Shown piece by piece: positions 31,753 through 39,607 of a stretch of 52,223 nucleotides of DNA. Origin of the DNA: Chloroflexota bacterium (lineage in GTDB: Bacteria; Chloroflexota; Anaerolineae; Aggregatilineales; Ch27). Below the pieces are notes generated by a model. It searched no databases. It was not told the origin of the DNA and saw nothing but the letters and a program-made list of their open reading frames with translations. The DNA is taken from positions 1 through 52,223 of the forward strand of contig JAIOAT010000018.1 of assembly GCA_019873685.1 (NCBI GenBank). Direction: 5' to 3'. Both the position numbers and the translations under genes were made by a program. The first letter of the stretch is position 1. Every line of letters begins with the position of its first letter.

Positions 31753-32769
31753 ATGAATACCGTATGGCCTCTCCCCCGCGTCTCGTTTCGGGAGCTTTCA
31801 ACTGTCACCGAGACACGCCCTGCCGCGCTGCTGACCAGCAAAGGCGTCTGGGCGATGATCAGCCCGCTGCTCAACCTGCCTGTTGTCATCCAGGCAGAGC
31901 CAACCAGCGTCAACCGGGCTTACCTGGAAAATCTCGCCAAGGGCTTGCCGCAAGAGGTGGAAGTCGTCTATGGCGTCGGCGGCGGGCGGGCCATGGATGC
32001 CGCCAAGTTCATCGGCTGGTGGAACCGCAAGCCGGTCATCCTGATCCCGACTGCCCTGCCCGGCGACGTGATGCTCACCTGGGTAGCCCGTGTCCGCGAA
32101 GGGGGTGGAATCACCGATATCGAAACCGGCGTAGCGCGGGAATGCATCATCGACTGGGAAGTCATCCGGGCGGCGCCGCCGCATCTGCGCGGTGGGGGCA
32201 TCGTCGACGTCCTGAGCATTGTCACCGGCTTGCTGGACTGGCGCTACGCGGCAGAGCGTAACCGCAACAGCCCGGCCCAGCGTTTTGTCCCCTGGGCAGC
32301 GGGCATTGCCGCCGCCATCGCTCAGCAGGCCTTCCGCATCGCTGAAGGCATCGGGCGGGGCGAGGTCGAATCCCTCAAGCTGCTGCTGGACTTCCTGGGG
32401 TTGGAAGTGCAACTCTGCAACCAGCTTGGTCATTCGCGTCCTGAAGAAGGCGGCGAACACTACTTCGCCTATGCCATCGAAAATTACATGCCGCGCCGCA
32501 CCCCGCACAGCGATATGGTCGGGCCGGGCATCCTGTTCGCTGCGGCGTTGCACGGACAGGATGTCAAGCCGCTGCGGGATGCCCTGCTGGCCGCCGGTCT
32601 CCGCCTGGATCGTCTCAACCCGCAGGTAGTCCGCCAGGTCGTGCAGACCCTGCCTGAGTACGTGGTCACCCACAACCTGCCCTACGGCATCCTGAACGAC
32701 ATCGATCCTGCTTCGGAGAAGGTCACCAAGGCGCTCATCGCCAGCGGCCTTGAAGTAGAACCTGCCTGA
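31753..32769 (+). CDS. Iron-containing alcohol dehydrogenase, glycerol-1-phosphate dehydrogenase-like
   Basis: 338 residues. It has the group III Fe-ADH / G1PDH / AraM layout: VVYGVGGGRAMDAAKFIGWW nucleotide loop, VILIPTALPGD, GGGIVDVLSIVTG (metal-ligand Asp) and GGEHYFAYAIE and PHSDMVGPGILF (two metal-ligand His). EgsA/AraM enzymes reduce DHAP to sn-glycerol-1-phosphate, the backbone used by archaeal lipids and, in bacteria, for heptaprenylglyceryl phosphate. Glycerol dehydrogenase and 3-dehydroquinate-synthase-like activity are alternatives. A TATAAT at 31616 lacks a good -35. A canonical terminator follows the stop. Confidence 0.8.
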   Translation: MNTVWPLPRVSFRELSTVTETRPAALLTSKGVWAMISPLLNLPVVIQAEPTSVNRAYLENLAKGLPQEVEVVYGVGGGRAMDAAKFIGWWNRKPVILIPTALPGDVMLTWVARVREGGGITDIETGVARECIIDWEVIRAAPPHLRGGGIVDVLSIVTGLLDWRYAAERNRNSPAQRFVPWAAGIAAAIAQQAFRIAEGIGRGEVESLKLLLDFLGLEVQLCNQLGHSRPEEGGEHYFAYAIENYMPRRTPHSDMVGPGILFAAALHGQDVKPLRDALLAAGLRLDRLNPQVVRQVVQTLPEYVVTHNLPYGILNDIDPASEKVTKALIASGLEVEPA

Positions 32770-32776
32770 ATCATGT

Positions 32777-32803
32777 GAGCCGGCAGCAGCCGGCTCTTTT
32801 TTT
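32777..32803 (+). terminator. Rho-independent terminator after the G1PDH-like gene
   Basis: GAGCCGGC, tetraloop AGCA, GCCGGCTC, then seven T. A perfect 8-base stem. Confidence 0.92.
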
Positions 32804-32889
32804 CGGCTCGCTGACGCGCCTTCCGGCTGGCAACAAAGCCCGCCCCATGTTACAAACAGACCAGGCGCGCTGAGCAGGTAGAAATCGGT

Positions 32890-34014
32890 ATGACCAACGG
32901 CGAGCGGCACATCCTGTTTGTCGATGATGATCCTTCCATGCAGAAGATCATCCGCCACCTGCTGGAATCGCGGGGGGTACAGGTGACCACCGCCGATGAC
33001 GGTCGCATGGCTCTGGAGATCATGCAGGCCGGGCTGGTGCCGGATGTGATCATCGCCGACCTGGAAATGCCGGGCATGAACGGCCTGGAACTCTTCCGCG
33101 CCGTGCGCGCCAATGACGCCTGGATCGCCATCCCTTTTATCGTGCTCACCGCCCACGACGAAAAGCCGGTCATGCGCCAGGCTTTGCGGCTGGGCGTTGA
33201 TGACTTCCTGACCAAGCCGGTTGATGGCGAGCGGTTGCTACTGACAATTTACAGCAAGGCCAAACGCGCTCAGGAGCTAACCGGCTATACAGAATCCATC
33301 CACCGCAAGCTGGAATACACCCAGCGCGATATGGCCCGCATGTTCACCCATGAACTGCGGACGCCGCTGGTTTCGCTGAACATGGCGCTTGAGTTATTGC
33401 GCCGCGGCGGTGATAGTCTGAGCAGCGAAGAGATCCACGAACAGCTGGAAACCCTTCAGTCAGGCGTCACCCGCCTGAACCGGCTGGTGGAGCAGATGGT
33501 CCTGCTCATCCAGCTGGACACCGGCGAGCTGCAGAAGCTGATCCAGAGCGCAGGAACGCCGGGAGTCCTGTGGGAAGCAGTACTGGCGGCTACCAATCAG
33601 GCCCGCGCGTTCTCCCACCACCGGCGCGATGTCGAAGTTGTTTACAACGATGGCGGCGTCAGCGGCGAGATCAGGGCTGAGTGGCGTACGCTGCGCCATG
33701 CGCTGGCCGAACTGCTTTCTAATGCGATGGCCTTCTCCCCGCCCGGCGAGCCAGTCCTGGTCACCCAGTGGCGGGACAGCCGTTCAATTGCGATCAGCAT
33801 TGTCGATCACGGTCCCGGCATCCCGCCGGAGATGCAGGGCGATCTCTTCCGGCGCTTCAAACAGCTGGAGCGCGAGAAGCACGAGCAGCAGGGCATCGGC
33901 ATCGGTCTCTACCTGGCACGCAATATCATCGAAGCCACCGGCGGCGAACTGATCCTGATCTCCGATACTGGCCAGGGCACCTCCGTGATCGTCCGCTTTC
34001 CGCTGCTCTCCTGA
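32890..34014 (+). CDS. Hybrid receiver-histidine kinase
   Basis: 374 residues in receiver-then-kinase order. Receiver 1-120: VDDD acidic cluster, phosphoacceptor Asp57 (IIADLEMPG), Thr87 and Lys109 (FLTKP). A HisKA domain follows at about 144-208 with His154 in FTHELRTPL. The HATPase domain at about 260-374 shows the N box ELLSNAMAFSPP, G1 box DHGPGIPP, F box FRRFKQL and G2 box GIGIGLYLA. There is no sensor or membrane segment, so it is a soluble protein whose input is phosphorylation of its own receiver. No output regulator is adjacent. The G1PDH terminator separates it from the preceding gene, so it has its own start, with a weak promoter. Confidence 0.93.
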   Translation: MTNGERHILFVDDDPSMQKIIRHLLESRGVQVTTADDGRMALEIMQAGLVPDVIIADLEMPGMNGLELFRAVRANDAWIAIPFIVLTAHDEKPVMRQALRLGVDDFLTKPVDGERLLLTIYSKAKRAQELTGYTESIHRKLEYTQRDMARMFTHELRTPLVSLNMALELLRRGGDSLSSEEIHEQLETLQSGVTRLNRLVEQMVLLIQLDTGELQKLIQSAGTPGVLWEAVLAATNQARAFSHHRRDVEVVYNDGGVSGEIRAEWRTLRHALAELLSNAMAFSPPGEPVLVTQWRDSRSIAISIVDHGPGIPPEMQGDLFRRFKQLEREKHEQQGIGIGLYLARNIIEATGGELILISDTGQGTSVIVRFPLLS

Positions 34015-34045
34015 TCCAGCGGGAACGCCACCCGGCGGCAGGCCC

Positions 34046-34852
34046 CTACTCCGTGACGCAGGGATTTTCCAGCCGCCCGATCCGCTCGATCTCGACCACG
34101 ATCACGTCGCCGTTCTGCAGGAAGATCGGCGGCTTGCGGAAGACGCCCACCCCATCCGGCGTGCCGGTCAGGATGACATCCCCTGGCTCCAGCGTGAACG
34201 CTGCTGAAGCGAAAGCGATCAGGTGCGCCACGGAGAAGATCATTTCCCCCGTGTGGCTGTCCTGCATCACCCGACCGTTGAGCGTGGTGCGGATCGCCAA
34301 CTTCTGCGGATCGGGGATATCCGCGGCGGTTGTCAGCGCCGGCCCCAGCGGGCAGAAGGTATCCAGGCTCTTGCCACGCACCCACTGCTTATCGCCGTAC
34401 TGCAGGTCGCGAGCAGTAACATCATTAGCAGCGGTGTAGCCAAAGACGTAGTCCAGCGCCTCGGCTTCGGGCACACGGCGGGCTGTCCGCCCGATCACGA
34501 CAGCCAGTTCCGCCTCAAAATCGACCTGGCTGGTCAGCGCCGGCGACCAGCGGATCGGATCGCCCGGATTGTTGATCGCGGTGGTAAATTTGGTGAAGAT
34601 GATCGGCCATTCCGGCGCAGGCTTATTCTGCTCGCGGCAATGATCCCAGTAATTCTGGCCGATGGCGACGATCTTACCGGGTCGTTCCACCGGACTGAGC
34701 AGCCGCGCCCCGGCCAGCGGGATGGTAGCCACGTGATCCGGCTGGCGCCCTGCCAGCACCTCAGACCAGCTCAGGGAGGTCAGGGCAATCCGGTCGCCAT
34801 CCACGACGCCGAATACCGGCTTGCCTTCGTGCATCACCCGTACCCACTGCAT
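34046..34852 (-). CDS. Fumarylacetoacetate hydrolase family protein
   Basis: 268 residues, with AAGGAGAG (34862-34869) before the ATG. It has the short N-terminal domain and the FAH catalytic fold of the FAHD1/HpcE class: IVAIGQNYWDH, IIFTKF, then DFEAELAVVIG (Glu metal ligands) and GYTAANDVTARDLQ (Asp). Later motifs are GKSLDTFCPLGP and LTGTPDGVG. Family members include acylpyruvate hydrolase, oxaloacetate decarboxylase and 2-hydroxyhepta-2,4-diene-1,7-dioate isomerase; the substrate is not set here. It stands between convergent and divergent genes. Confidence 0.9.
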   Translation of the reverse strand: MQWVRVMHEGKPVFGVVDGDRIALTSLSWSEVLAGRQPDHVATIPLAGARLLSPVERPGKIVAIGQNYWDHCREQNKPAPEWPIIFTKFTTAINNPGDPIRWSPALTSQVDFEAELAVVIGRTARRVPEAEALDYVFGYTAANDVTARDLQYGDKQWVRGKSLDTFCPLGPALTTAADIPDPQKLAIRTTLNGRVMQDSHTGEMIFSVAHLIAFASAAFTLEPGDVILTGTPDGVGVFRKPPIFLQNGDVIVVEIERIGRLENPCVTE

Positions 34853-34865
34853 CAGCTATCTCTCC

Positions 34866-34895
34866 TTGGGAATCGGCAGGTCACGCCTCTATAAT
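34866..34895 (+). promoter_or_regulatory. Promoter of the RNase H gene
   Basis: TTGGGA at 34866-34871, 18-base spacer, TATAAT at 34890-34895; leader about 30 bases. It lies divergently from the FAH gene. Confidence 0.6.
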
Positions 34896-34931
34896 ATACC
34901 CTGCGCCAGCGCCAGAAGAACGGAAACGCGG

Positions 34932-35837
34932 ATGTCCACCCTGCCCAGAATCGCAATCTACACAGATGGAGGCTGTTCACCCAACCCCGGTCCCGGCGGA
35001 TGGGGCGCGGTTCTGGTGCACCCGGAGAAAACAGTGGAACTGTCCGGCAGTGACCCGGAAACTACCAACAACCGCATGGAGTTGACCGCCGCGGTAGAAG
35101 CGCTCCGGGCGCTCAAGCGCCCCTGCGCCATCGACTTCTACACCGACTCCGAGTACCTGCGCAAAGGCATCACCGAATGGATTGACCGCTGGGCGGCCAA
35201 CGGCTGGCGTTCCGCCCCCGGCGGCAAGGGCCAGCCGATCGCCAACAGTGATCTCTGGCAGGCCCTCCACCGGCTGGCACGACGGCATGACATCACGTGG
35301 CACTGGGTCAAAGGTCACCAGGGCGATCCCTATAACGAGCGGGCCGACGCCCTGGCCAGTGCCGCAATCCCCCGCTCACAACTGGTGGCTGATCCAGCCG
35401 CTACAGCGGTTTACCTGCGTGTTTCCGGCACCCAGCCACGCGGCCCGCATGGCGCCGCTGCGGCCATTATCCGCGATGGGGAGACGCGCATTTTCCAGTA
35501 TAGCCAGCCGGATGCCACAACCAATGGCTTCACGCTCCAGGCGGCGCTTGCCATACTGCAGGAGCTTCCTGCTGATAAGCCAGTCCGCTTCTACACCAAC
35601 AGCAGCTTTCTGCACGATGGCATCACGCGCTGGGTGGAAGGCTGGCGCAATTCTGGCTGGGCCAGGCCGCAAAAGTTCCGGGCTGAATGGCAGGCGCTTG
35701 ACCGCCTCAACCGGAGCCGCCAGATCACCTGGGTTCGCTTTGACAGCGATAGTGAACCGGAGGCCTTCCAGATGCTCCGCACAGCGGCGGAAGAAGCCCG
35801 GCGCCAGGCTGCCAGCACCCTATCCCCGGAGAACTAG
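34932..35837 (+). CDS. rnhA: Ribonuclease HI with a second, degenerate RNase H domain
   Basis: 301 residues from ATG at 34932. The first domain (1-145) is a complete RNase HI: Asp12 (YTDGG), Glu50 (NRMEL), Asp72 (YTDSEY), His124/129 (WHWVKGHQ) and Asp139 (ERADAL), matching the E. coli D10-E48-D70-D134 set. It cuts RNA in RNA-DNA hybrids. The second (about 155-275) repeats the fold (YTNSSFLHDGITRWVEGW against YTDSEYLRKGITEWIDRW) but the catalytic Asp72 counterpart is Asn and the Glu50 counterpart is Thr, so it is inactive. A C-terminal Ala/Arg-rich helix follows. The extra domain may bind a hybrid or a partner. A good promoter precedes it; no operon is evident. Confidence 0.9.
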   Translation: MSTLPRIAIYTDGGCSPNPGPGGWGAVLVHPEKTVELSGSDPETTNNRMELTAAVEALRALKRPCAIDFYTDSEYLRKGITEWIDRWAANGWRSAPGGKGQPIANSDLWQALHRLARRHDITWHWVKGHQGDPYNERADALASAAIPRSQLVADPAATAVYLRVSGTQPRGPHGAAAAIIRDGETRIFQYSQPDATTNGFTLQAALAILQELPADKPVRFYTNSSFLHDGITRWVEGWRNSGWARPQKFRAEWQALDRLNRSRQITWVRFDSDSEPEAFQMLRTAAEEARRQAASTLSPEN

Positions 35838-36081
35838 GGTTGCGCAGCGACACGTTCACGCGGCGGCGGTGTTCTAGTTCTGGGAGCGTTAGGCAGTTGC
35901 CGGCCCTCAAAATGGCAGGCGACGGCAAGGTGATAGCACTCCCATCAGACTGGCGGTATGATCATCTGTAGCAACACGCTGGCATGCAACAGGATCACAG
36001 TCGCAAACGTATCGTCACCAGAGCTGATCCAGTACCGTCATCGATGACCTGAGGCCCAAAGCGAGAAAGCGACACCTGAAC

Positions 36082-37278
36082 ATGAAGCGAGTCATCTTTT
36101 TGATGTCAGATACAGGCGGCGGGCATCGCGCCGCCGGGCGGGCGATTGAAGCAGCGCTGCAGATTCGCTACCCCGACCAGTTTGAAACCCACTATGTAGA
36201 CGTCTTCCGCGAATACACCCCCGCCCCGATGAAATATGCGCCAGAAATCTACCCCAAATGGGTTAAGCACAGTATCAAGACTTACGGCTGGTACTTTCAG
36301 TTCTTTGACCAGCTGATGCAACTCCCCCTTACCCGCAGCACATTGCCCATGCTGATCGCCGAGGATGCGGTCAAGAAGCTGCTGGCAGACTACGACCCGG
36401 ATATCCTGATCGTGCTGCATGGCGCGTTCTCCCGCTTTGTGGTGGGGGCGCGTAACCGGCTGCGCTTCAACATCCCGATCATGACCGTGATCACCGATCT
36501 GGCTCGCCCGCATGTCGCCTGGTACCATCCCGGCGTGGATCGCTGCCTGGTGCCCTGCCAGGCCGCGTTCCGGCGTGGGGTCAAGCTGGGCGTCGCGCCG
36601 GGCAAGATGCGCGTGGTCGGCCATCCGGCGCATCCCAAGTTCACCCTCTACAAGGCCACCAAGCAGGAAGCCCGCCGCACGCTGAACTGGGCGCCGGACC
36701 GCCCGACGGTCATGCTGCTCGGCGGCGGGGAGGGCATGGGCGACATGGAGGAGATCGCCGACGCTATCAATCGCCGTGCTCTGGACGCCCAGATGGCGAT
36801 CGTCTGTGGCCGCAATGAGGCCCTGCGCACAGCGTTGCAGGCGATGGCCTGGAACATGCAGACGTATATCTACGGCTTCGTGGACAACATCGAGGTCATG
36901 ATGCGCGCCGCCGATGTGCTGGTCACCAAAGCCGGGCCAGGCACTATTGCCGAAGCGGCCATCAGTGGCCTGCCCATGATCCTCAGCGACGCCATCCCCT
37001 ACCAGGAAAGCCCGAACATCGGCTTCGTGGTTGATAATCAGGCGGGCGTCTTTGAACCCTCTCCGGAAGGGATCGCCGCGCTGCTGGCGCAGTGGTTCAC
37101 CCCCGGGGATACCACCCTGCAGATGCTGGCCAAGAACACGCGGCGCATCGCCTATCCCAACGCAACCTTCGATATCGCTGACGAGATCGCCACGATGTGC
37201 GCACAACCGCGTGTCAGCGTCCCGCTGGAGAAGCCCAAAGTCGCCGACAAGCTCTTCAGCCTGATCGATCGCCTGTGA
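36082..37278 (+). CDS. Glycosyltransferase, MGDG synthase-like (GT28)
   Basis: 398 residues. It has the GT28 fold of monogalactosyldiacylglycerol synthases and related enzymes. The N-terminal GGGHRAAGRAIEAAL loop (after FLMSDT) is the MGDG-synthase-type nucleotide/acceptor motif, with IVLHGAFSRF and VITDLARPHVAWYHPGVD in the lipid-acceptor domain. The C-terminal donor domain has LLGGGEGMGDMEEI and VLVTKAGPGTIAEAAISGLP, the UDP-sugar binding stretch. It would add a sugar to diacylglycerol or a similar lipid at the membrane face. Relatives also include processive diglucosyl-lipid synthases and MurG. It starts 244 bases after the RNase H gene; the dNK gene follows after 98 bases. Confidence 0.85.
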   Translation: MKRVIFLMSDTGGGHRAAGRAIEAALQIRYPDQFETHYVDVFREYTPAPMKYAPEIYPKWVKHSIKTYGWYFQFFDQLMQLPLTRSTLPMLIAEDAVKKLLADYDPDILIVLHGAFSRFVVGARNRLRFNIPIMTVITDLARPHVAWYHPGVDRCLVPCQAAFRRGVKLGVAPGKMRVVGHPAHPKFTLYKATKQEARRTLNWAPDRPTVMLLGGGEGMGDMEEIADAINRRALDAQMAIVCGRNEALRTALQAMAWNMQTYIYGFVDNIEVMMRAADVLVTKAGPGTIAEAAISGLPMILSDAIPYQESPNIGFVVDNQAGVFEPSPEGIAALLAQWFTPGDTTLQMLAKNTRRIAYPNATFDIADEIATMCAQPRVSVPLEKPKVADKLFSLIDRL

Positions 37279-37376
37279 TCCAGCCCGGCGGGCTGCCTTT
37301 TCACCGGCAGCGGTGGTAATTCCGGGCCGGGAACGCCACACGGCTGCGCGACAAATAGGCGTGAAGGAGACACCCG

Positions 37377-38036
37377 GTGGAACGAAATACCAGCCTGCAT
37401 CCCCCGACCAAGTACTTCGTCGGCGTGGCGGGCAACATTGGCGTAGGCAAGAGCAGCTTAACCGGCCTGCTGGCCCGTGCGCTGGACTGGGAACCATTCT
37501 TTGAGGCCAACGCTGAGAATCCGTACCTGGCTGATTTTTACGAAGACATGCAGCAATGGAGCTTCCACTCGCAGGTCTTCTTTCTCAGCCGTCGCCTGCA
37601 ACATCACCGCCAGCTGGTCGACCATCCCGGCAGTGTGATCCAGGATCGCACGGTCTATGAGGATGCAGAAGTCTTTGCCCGGAACCTGTACCGCCAGGGG
37701 CACATGAGCCAGCGCGATTATGAAACGTATCATGCCCTGTACCAGGGCGTCTCTGCCTTCCTGCCCGCGCCAGATTTGCTGATCTACCTGCGCGCGCGGG
37801 TCGGCACGCTGGTGGAGCGTATCGCCATGCGTGGCCGGGCCTATGAGCGCCAGATCTCGATCGACTACCTGGCCATGCTCAACACCCTGTACGAAGAATG
37901 GATCAGCAGCTGGAAGGCCTGCCCCGTCCTTATCCTTTCCGCCGATGACCTGGACTTCGTCCATCACGACGCTGACTTCCAGTTAATCCTGAACGACGTC
38001 CGCGCCCATCTGGCGGCCCTCCAGCCCGGCTCCTGA
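37377..38036 (+). CDS. Deoxynucleoside kinase
   Basis: 219 residues from GTG, with GAAGGAGA (37362-37369) upstream. The fold is the thymidylate/deoxynucleoside kinase P-loop family: VAGNIGVGKSSLT near residue 22, then ENPYLADFYED, FFLSRRLQHHRQL, the QDRTVYEDAEVFA segment (the Asp-Arg motif that holds the nucleoside), the MRGRAYERQI lid and the final SADDLDFV. It phosphorylates a deoxynucleoside (dA/dG/dC type by its motif style) for nucleotide salvage. Specificity is not predictable. It is the last gene in a rightward group of two and ends near a hairpin. Confidence 0.88.
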   Translation: MERNTSLHPPTKYFVGVAGNIGVGKSSLTGLLARALDWEPFFEANAENPYLADFYEDMQQWSFHSQVFFLSRRLQHHRQLVDHPGSVIQDRTVYEDAEVFARNLYRQGHMSQRDYETYHALYQGVSAFLPAPDLLIYLRARVGTLVERIAMRGRAYERQISIDYLAMLNTLYEEWISSWKACPVLILSADDLDFVHHDADFQLILNDVRAHLAALQPGS

Positions 38037-38046
38037 GACCACCAGC

Positions 38047-38073
38047 AAAAAGGGCGGCCACCCTGGGCCGCCC
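38047..38073 (-). terminator. Terminator at the end of the first binding-protein gene
   Basis: Minus strand: GGGCGGCC, 6-base loop, GGCCGCCC, then TTTTT (38047-38051). It ends the leftward binding-protein transcript; the deoxynucleoside kinase gene converges on it. Confidence 0.85.
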
Positions 38074-38099
38074 GCTCAGCGCCGTCAGGCCCACCGCCC

Positions 38100-39473
38100 T
38101 CAGGGGGCGAACTCGGTATGGTAGAGCAGGTTGGCATGTTCGTTAGCGGCGTGCAACGCTGACTCAACCCTGGCGCCATCGAAGATGGGCAGGATGCCTT
38201 CCTGCAGGATGATATCCCGCACGGCGTCATACCCGGCCAGCGGCGGGACCATCCGCGTGGCACCCAGCAAGGCAACCGCCGCTGCATAGCGCGGATTTTC
38301 CGCCAGGTCGTCCTGCAGCAGCGCCAGCGCCGAACGCCGCACCGGGAAGAAGTTGGTGATCCGCGCCCAGGCAGCTTGCTGTTCCGGCTCCGCCAGCCAG
38401 CGGACAAAAAGCCACGCCGCCAGCTCTGCCTCCGGTGTGGTCACCGGGATGGAAACAGACGCGCCGTTGAGCTTCTGCGTGGGGGATGCCGCCCCCAGAT
38501 CGGCGTAGGGTAACGCCGCCACTGTCCACTGGAAATCACCGCCCTCGGCTTCAGCAATAGCTGCTTCCACAAAGGGCATGGCCGCGCTGGAAGCGAAATA
38601 GAACAGGTTCACCCGGCGGGCAAAGTCGACGCGATCGCTCCCGGCTTCAGCCACCCGGTTGACACAGTCGCGGGCCAGCAGGTCTTGCAGCACATCCAGG
38701 ACATAGAGCGCCTGAGGTCCGTCGTAGCAGTACTCATCGGCAGCGTAGTCAAAAACATCGCCGCCCAGCCCGAAGATCGTCGCCGCCAGGAAGCTCTCAT
38801 CCGCCGGCAGGCTGAAGCCAACGCGGCCTTCCGCACTGCGGCTCCAGGCGCAGGCCATCTCCCCGAATTCCTGCCAGCTTACCGGCGGCGCGGCATAACC
38901 CAGTTCAGCCAGCCCGTCCAGATTCACGTACAGCATCTCCATCGAGCGGCTCAACGGAAAGCCCAGCCGCATCCCGAACTGCGGGCTGACATCATGATCG
39001 ATAAAGCGAGGGAAGAAATCGGCCAGTTCCGCCGCGGTATAGCCCCATTGCGGATCGGAGACGAACTGTTCCAGGTCAACCAGCGCACCATCCAGCTGGT
39101 ACGTCGCCGCCTGGCCCTGAAAGGCCACCACCAGGTTGGGCAGCTCCCCGGACGTGATCGCCGCCAGCATCTTGCGATAGACGTCGCCATAGGACCCCTG
39201 GCTGGAAGGCTGGACGGTGATCCCCCAGGGATTGGCCGCGTTGAATTCAGCAGCCATGGCATCCAGAGCTTTGGCCCGGTCGCCGCTGTGCTGGTGCCAG
39301 TAGATCACCGTCTGCCCGGCAGGATCAATCCCGGCCAGTGGGCCAGAGGGCGACGGCGTGATCGGCAGCGCCAGCGTACGGGTGATGCTGTCTCCCTGTG
39401 CGCTAACCGGCGCTGCAGCCCCAGACCAGATGCTCAAGGTGACAACAAACAACAGGAATACTATACGTCGCAT
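38100..39473 (-). CDS. ABC transporter substrate-binding protein (family 1), copy 1
   Basis: 457 residues from ATG at 39473 (AGGGAG upstream). A Sec signal peptide of about 25 residues ends near PVSAQG; there is no lipobox Cys, so it is not an obvious lipoprotein. The mature part is a type I periplasmic-binding fold of the sugar-type family (VIYWHQHSGDRAKALDAMAA, WGITVQPSSQGSYGDVYRKM, LPNLVVAFQGQAATYQL, FFPVRRSALALLQD). It is a close paralogue of the next gene upstream. No permease or ATPase gene lies nearby, so its partners are elsewhere. Substrate unknown; carbohydrate is likely by family. Confidence 0.88.
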   Translation of the reverse strand: MRRIVFLLFVVTLSIWSGAAAPVSAQGDSITRTLALPITPSPSGPLAGIDPAGQTVIYWHQHSGDRAKALDAMAAEFNAANPWGITVQPSSQGSYGDVYRKMLAAITSGELPNLVVAFQGQAATYQLDGALVDLEQFVSDPQWGYTAAELADFFPRFIDHDVSPQFGMRLGFPLSRSMEMLYVNLDGLAELGYAAPPVSWQEFGEMACAWSRSAEGRVGFSLPADESFLAATIFGLGGDVFDYAADEYCYDGPQALYVLDVLQDLLARDCVNRVAEAGSDRVDFARRVNLFYFASSAAMPFVEAAIAEAEGGDFQWTVAALPYADLGAASPTQKLNGASVSIPVTTPEAELAAWLFVRWLAEPEQQAAWARITNFFPVRRSALALLQDDLAENPRYAAAVALLGATRMVPPLAGYDAVRDIILQEGILPIFDGARVESALHAANEHANLLYHTEFAP

Positions 39474-39535
39474 TGTCTGCTCCCTGAACATACAGGAACG
39501 TACCGTTATCTTGCCGCTTCTTTTACAGGCAGAAA

Positions 39536-39563
39536 CTGGGGGCGACCGGCGTGTCGCCCCCAG
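39536..39563 (-). terminator. Hairpin between the two binding-protein genes
   Basis: Perfect 11-base stem (39536-39546 with 39553-39563), 6-base loop CGGCGT; on the minus strand it is followed by TTTCTG. It ends copy 2, perhaps partly. Confidence 0.75.
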
Positions 39564-39607
39564 CAGATGTTCAGCCTCGGCCAGGCAGGCTGACTCAGCG
39601 TAGCCTG

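Noticed and set aside
31798-33156. A leftward open frame of 452 codons across the G1PDH-like and receiver-kinase genes
   Set aside because: It is a shadow of two well-supported genes in opposite direction and crosses a perfect terminator.
36106-37497. A leftward open frame of 463 codons over the glycosyltransferase
   Set aside because: Antisense shadow of a complete GT28 gene; composition is Arg/Gly/His-rich without motifs.
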